Of a stretch of 5,555 bases of DNA, positions 1-5,555 are shown one piece after another. The DNA comes from Myxococcota bacterium (GTDB lineage: Bacteria > Myxococcota_A > UBA9160 > PR03): the NCBI GenBank assembly GCA_030066475.1, contig JASJBO010000437.1:1-5555 (forward strand), in the 5' to 3' direction. The notes below the pieces were generated by a model. The model did no database searches. It saw only the letters and a program-made list of their open reading frames with translations, and had not been told where the DNA came from. Position 1 is the first letter of the stretch, and every line of letters begins with the position of its first letter. The position numbers and the translations under genes are program-made.

Positions 1-74
1 CGGCCGAAAGTGGTTGCGGCCTGGTTGCAGGGCTTGGAGGGGGTCTCGAAACTCGCTGATAAGCAAGGAGAAAT
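1..74. other. 3' flank of the tmRNA gene; no gene seen
   Basis: This stretch lies just downstream of the tmRNA 3' end. I see no reading frame with family-like sequence. Read on the minus strand, a weak GGCCG/CGGCC inverted repeat lies near the left edge, but its loop is about 10 nt and no T-run follows. It is not a convincing intrinsic terminator. The tmRNA terminator, if there is one, is either not of the classical type or lies beyond the window. Confidence 0.5.
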
Positions 75-439
75 TGGTGGAGGCGGCGGGAATCGAACCC
101 GCGTCCGCATGGCTTCCGGAGAGCGCGTCTACGTGCGTAGGTTCCGTTCAATCTCGGTCTGGCCAGTCACGGCGCCAGGAGAAGCCAGGCCCAGGCAGAC
201 TTGATTCTCGTCCCCGGATGCGGTCTGCCAGCGGCCGGGGACCAGCCTTCTGATGACTCCCGCGACCCGCTAGAAGGCGTCACGGACGGGAGTCGCTGTC
301 TCAGGGTTTAGCTAAGCAGCGAGAGCGTAGTTGTCGTCGGCAGGTATCAGCTACCAACTGTGCCACCTGTTTAGCGACGGTGTGACGACGTCGGCACGCA
401 GCGTTCACCTTCGACCACCCGTCGAAGCCGATCGCCCCC
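75..439 (-). ncRNA. ssrA: transfer-messenger RNA (tmRNA), one-piece
   Basis: tmRNA with SmpB rescues ribosomes stalled on broken mRNAs: it acts first as an alanyl-tRNA, then as a short mRNA whose tag marks the protein for proteolysis. On the minus strand the 5' end begins GGGGGCGATCGGCTTCGACG, the conserved ssrA start, and the 3' end carries an encoded CCA (complement of 75-77). Acceptor stem: 433-439 pairs with 79-85 (7 bp, one G-U). T arm: 86-90/98-102 around the TTCGATT loop. Helix P2: 394-401 pairs with 129-136. An H-type pseudoknot after the tag has stems 255-262/287-294 and 245-251/272-278; another has stems 210-217/235-242 and 194-200/223-229. The length of 365 nt is normal. The 5' and 3' halves are contiguous, so this is not the permuted two-piece form. 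I did not resolve the first pseudoknot or a fourth one. The short open frames reading plus-ward across it are not genes. Confidence 0.97.
312..341 (-). other. tmRNA tag-encoding frame (ADDNYALAA, stop)
   Basis: Within the tmRNA, ten codons read GCC GAC GAC AAC TAC GCT CTC GCT GCT TAG, giving the tag ADDNYALAA. The C-terminal YALAA matches the degron recognised by ClpXP-type proteases in known tags, and the GCC resume codon supplies the usual Ala. An A lies at position -4 from the resume codon, as in Escherichia coli tmRNA, where that A matters for frame setting. The stop TAG is followed by CTAA, so a second in-register stop is not present. The tag is one residue shorter than the E. coli tag ANDENYALAA. 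The resume codon is assigned by analogy, not measured. Confidence 0.92.
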
Positions 440-449
440 TGACCCGCGA

Positions 450-478
450 AAGCTAAGTCACGACCCGGGGTGGGTCAA
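450..478 (-). promoter_or_regulatory. predicted promoter of tmRNA
   Basis: On the minus strand a TTGACC box (473-478) and a TAGCTT box (450-455) are separated by exactly 17 bp. The -10 box ends 10 nt before the mature tmRNA 5' G at 439. This fits a housekeeping sigma-70/SigA promoter with the transcript starting at or very near the mature end. The -35 box overlaps a small inverted repeat, GACCC/GGGTC (462-466/472-476). That may be chance in such GC-rich DNA. Confidence 0.75.
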
Positions 479-585
479 ACCCCGCGCAGAGCTGGCGCGG
501 GAGCGCTGACGGCTCCATGACTCCCCCCAGGTGAGGCGCGCCGGGGCCGTGAAGCAGCTCACAGGGAGCCCGCCGCGCTCTGATC

Positions 586-591
586 TATGGT
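586..591 (+). promoter_or_regulatory. possible -10 box for a leaderless plus-strand transcript
   Basis: TATGGT fits the actinobacterial -10 pattern TANNNT and ends 6 nt before the GTG at 598. A transcript starting at that G would be leaderless, a common arrangement in actinobacteria. I see no clear -35 box 17 bp upstream. The nearest Shine-Dalgarno-like run (AGGGG, 592-596) is too close to the GTG to act as a normal ribosome binding site. Six-base matches arise easily by chance, so this is tentative. Confidence 0.3.
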
Positions 592-597
592 AGGGGC

Positions 598-914
598 GTG
601 CTCGAGCCGGCCGAAGCACGCAGTACCGAGGATGACGAGTTCATCACCCGGGCGCTGGAGAGTGCCAGCGTCCCGACCCTGATGAGGTCGCGGGTCCACG
701 TGACCGGCGACGCGTCGCTGCTCCACGGCCCGATCCGGCCCCAGCCCGCGATCCCGGGCGAGGTCCAGGCGTCGCTCTCCGAGGCCGACGAGGCCGCCGG
801 GCGAGCCCGGGCGCTCGAGGTGCTGGCGGCCCCTCGCGACCGCGGCTGCAGCCTGCCGCCGCCGGGTGGGCATCGCCGACCACTTCTACGGCCACGGCGA
901 GCTGTGGTGAGCCC

Positions 915-918
<4 letters not shown>
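598..918 (+). pseudogene. remnant of a HAPMO-type Baeyer-Villiger monooxygenase, N-terminal extension only
   Basis: The frame from GTG 598 encodes 106 residues. About residues 10-75 carry the pattern of the N-terminal extension of 4-hydroxyacetophenone monooxygenase-like flavoproteins: an acidic DDEF start, a helix leading to VPTL, the VHVTGDASLLHGPIRP block, then ALEVLAAPRDRGC and a PPP turn. Intact family members are about 600 residues or more and carry FAD and NADPH Rossmann motifs (GxGxxG); none is seen here, so nearly all the enzyme is missing. After about base 860 this frame becomes an Arg/Pro-rich tail. The neighbouring frame (866-910) reads VGIADHFYGHGELW then TGA, which looks more natural and suggests a frameshift or deletion junction; I do not recognise that tail. 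The stop at 916-918 overlaps the next start as ATGA. Family assignment is from remembered motifs, not a search. It could instead be a retained small protein, but loss of the catalytic core makes decay more likely. Confidence 0.6.
904..918 (+). promoter_or_regulatory. start region of the cyclase gene: weak SD and ATGA overlap
   Basis: GGTGAG (906-911) lies 3 nt before the ATG at 915 and is a modest, closely placed Shine-Dalgarno match. The ATG shares its bases with the TGA (916-918) of the upstream frame, and a TGA in another frame ends at 910. Both suit translational coupling or reinitiation from upstream. No upstream in-frame start with protein-like sequence exists, and cyclase homology begins at residue 8, so ATG 915 is the favoured start. 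Confidence 0.5.

Positions 919-5555
<4,637 letters not shown>

Larger units (their letters stand above)
440..597. other. divergent intergenic region between ssrA and the plus-strand genes
   Basis: This roughly 160-bp region separates the minus-strand tmRNA from the plus-strand frame starting at 598. Apart from the tmRNA promoter and a possible plus-strand -10 near 586, I see only short GC-rich inverted repeats, for example GGGGT/ACCCC at 467-471/479-483. I find no tRNA, riboswitch or coding sequence. Confidence 0.6.

Noticed and set aside
1..40. Intrinsic terminator for the tmRNA (GGCCG/CGGCC hairpin)
   Set aside because: The stem has only 5 bp, the loop is about 10 nt and no T-run follows on the minus strand.
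75..110. A stand-alone tRNA on the minus strand, suggested by the CCA end and T arm
   Set aside because: There is no anticodon arm next to it. The partner acceptor strand lies at 433-439 and the interval holds a tag frame and pseudoknots, so it is tmRNA.
75..110. Integration (att) site in the tmRNA 3' end
   Set aside because: ssrA 3' ends are common phage and island targets, but I found no second copy of this end in the window and no integrase gene.
10..253. Two short plus-strand open frames over the left end
   Set aside because: They run across the tmRNA, antisense to its 3' part; the structure-based RNA assignment explains this DNA.

Overview
The window is very GC-rich, uses codons ending almost only in G or C, and has three parts: a tmRNA gene on the minus strand, a short divergent intergenic region followed by a broken gene on the plus strand, and one very long plus-strand gene that fills the rest and runs off the right edge. 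GC content, the cyclase-ATPase-TPR protein type and the 4-hydroxyacetophenone monooxygenase-like fragment suggest an actinobacterium, perhaps of the Thermoleophilia/Solirubrobacterales kind. The lineage is an inference; nothing here fixes it.

Layout. Bases 1-74 are the 3' flank of the tmRNA. Bases 75-439 (minus) are a complete one-piece ssrA, with a tRNA-like end, an encoded CCA, a 9-residue tag ADDNYALAA and two well-formed pseudoknots. A good -35/-10 pair sits just upstream at 450-478. After about 160 bp, an open frame from 598 (plus) encodes about 80 residues resembling the N-terminal extension of HAPMO-type Baeyer-Villiger monooxygenases. It then loses the family pattern and stops at 918, so it is read as a gene remnant. 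Its stop overlaps the next start as ATGA.

From 915 to the window end, a single frame of 1547 codons without a stop encodes a multidomain signalling protein: class III cyclase domain 1, P-loop ATPase 1 (shortened, degenerate Walker B), class III cyclase domain 2 (lacking three catalytic residues), P-loop ATPase 2 (full length), then a long TPR-like helical region. The module 'cyclase + ATPase' is thus present twice in one chain. The residue pattern predicts a pseudo-heterodimeric cyclase with one productive site, built from the metal-binding Asp pair of domain 2 and the Lys/Asp/Asn/Arg set of domain 1. That resembles the one-good-site logic of mammalian adenylyl cyclases, and the gene is the most interesting object in the window.

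The very long minus-strand open frame (585-5432) and the 1598-5491 plus-strand open frame are judged to be GC-bias shadows of this gene.
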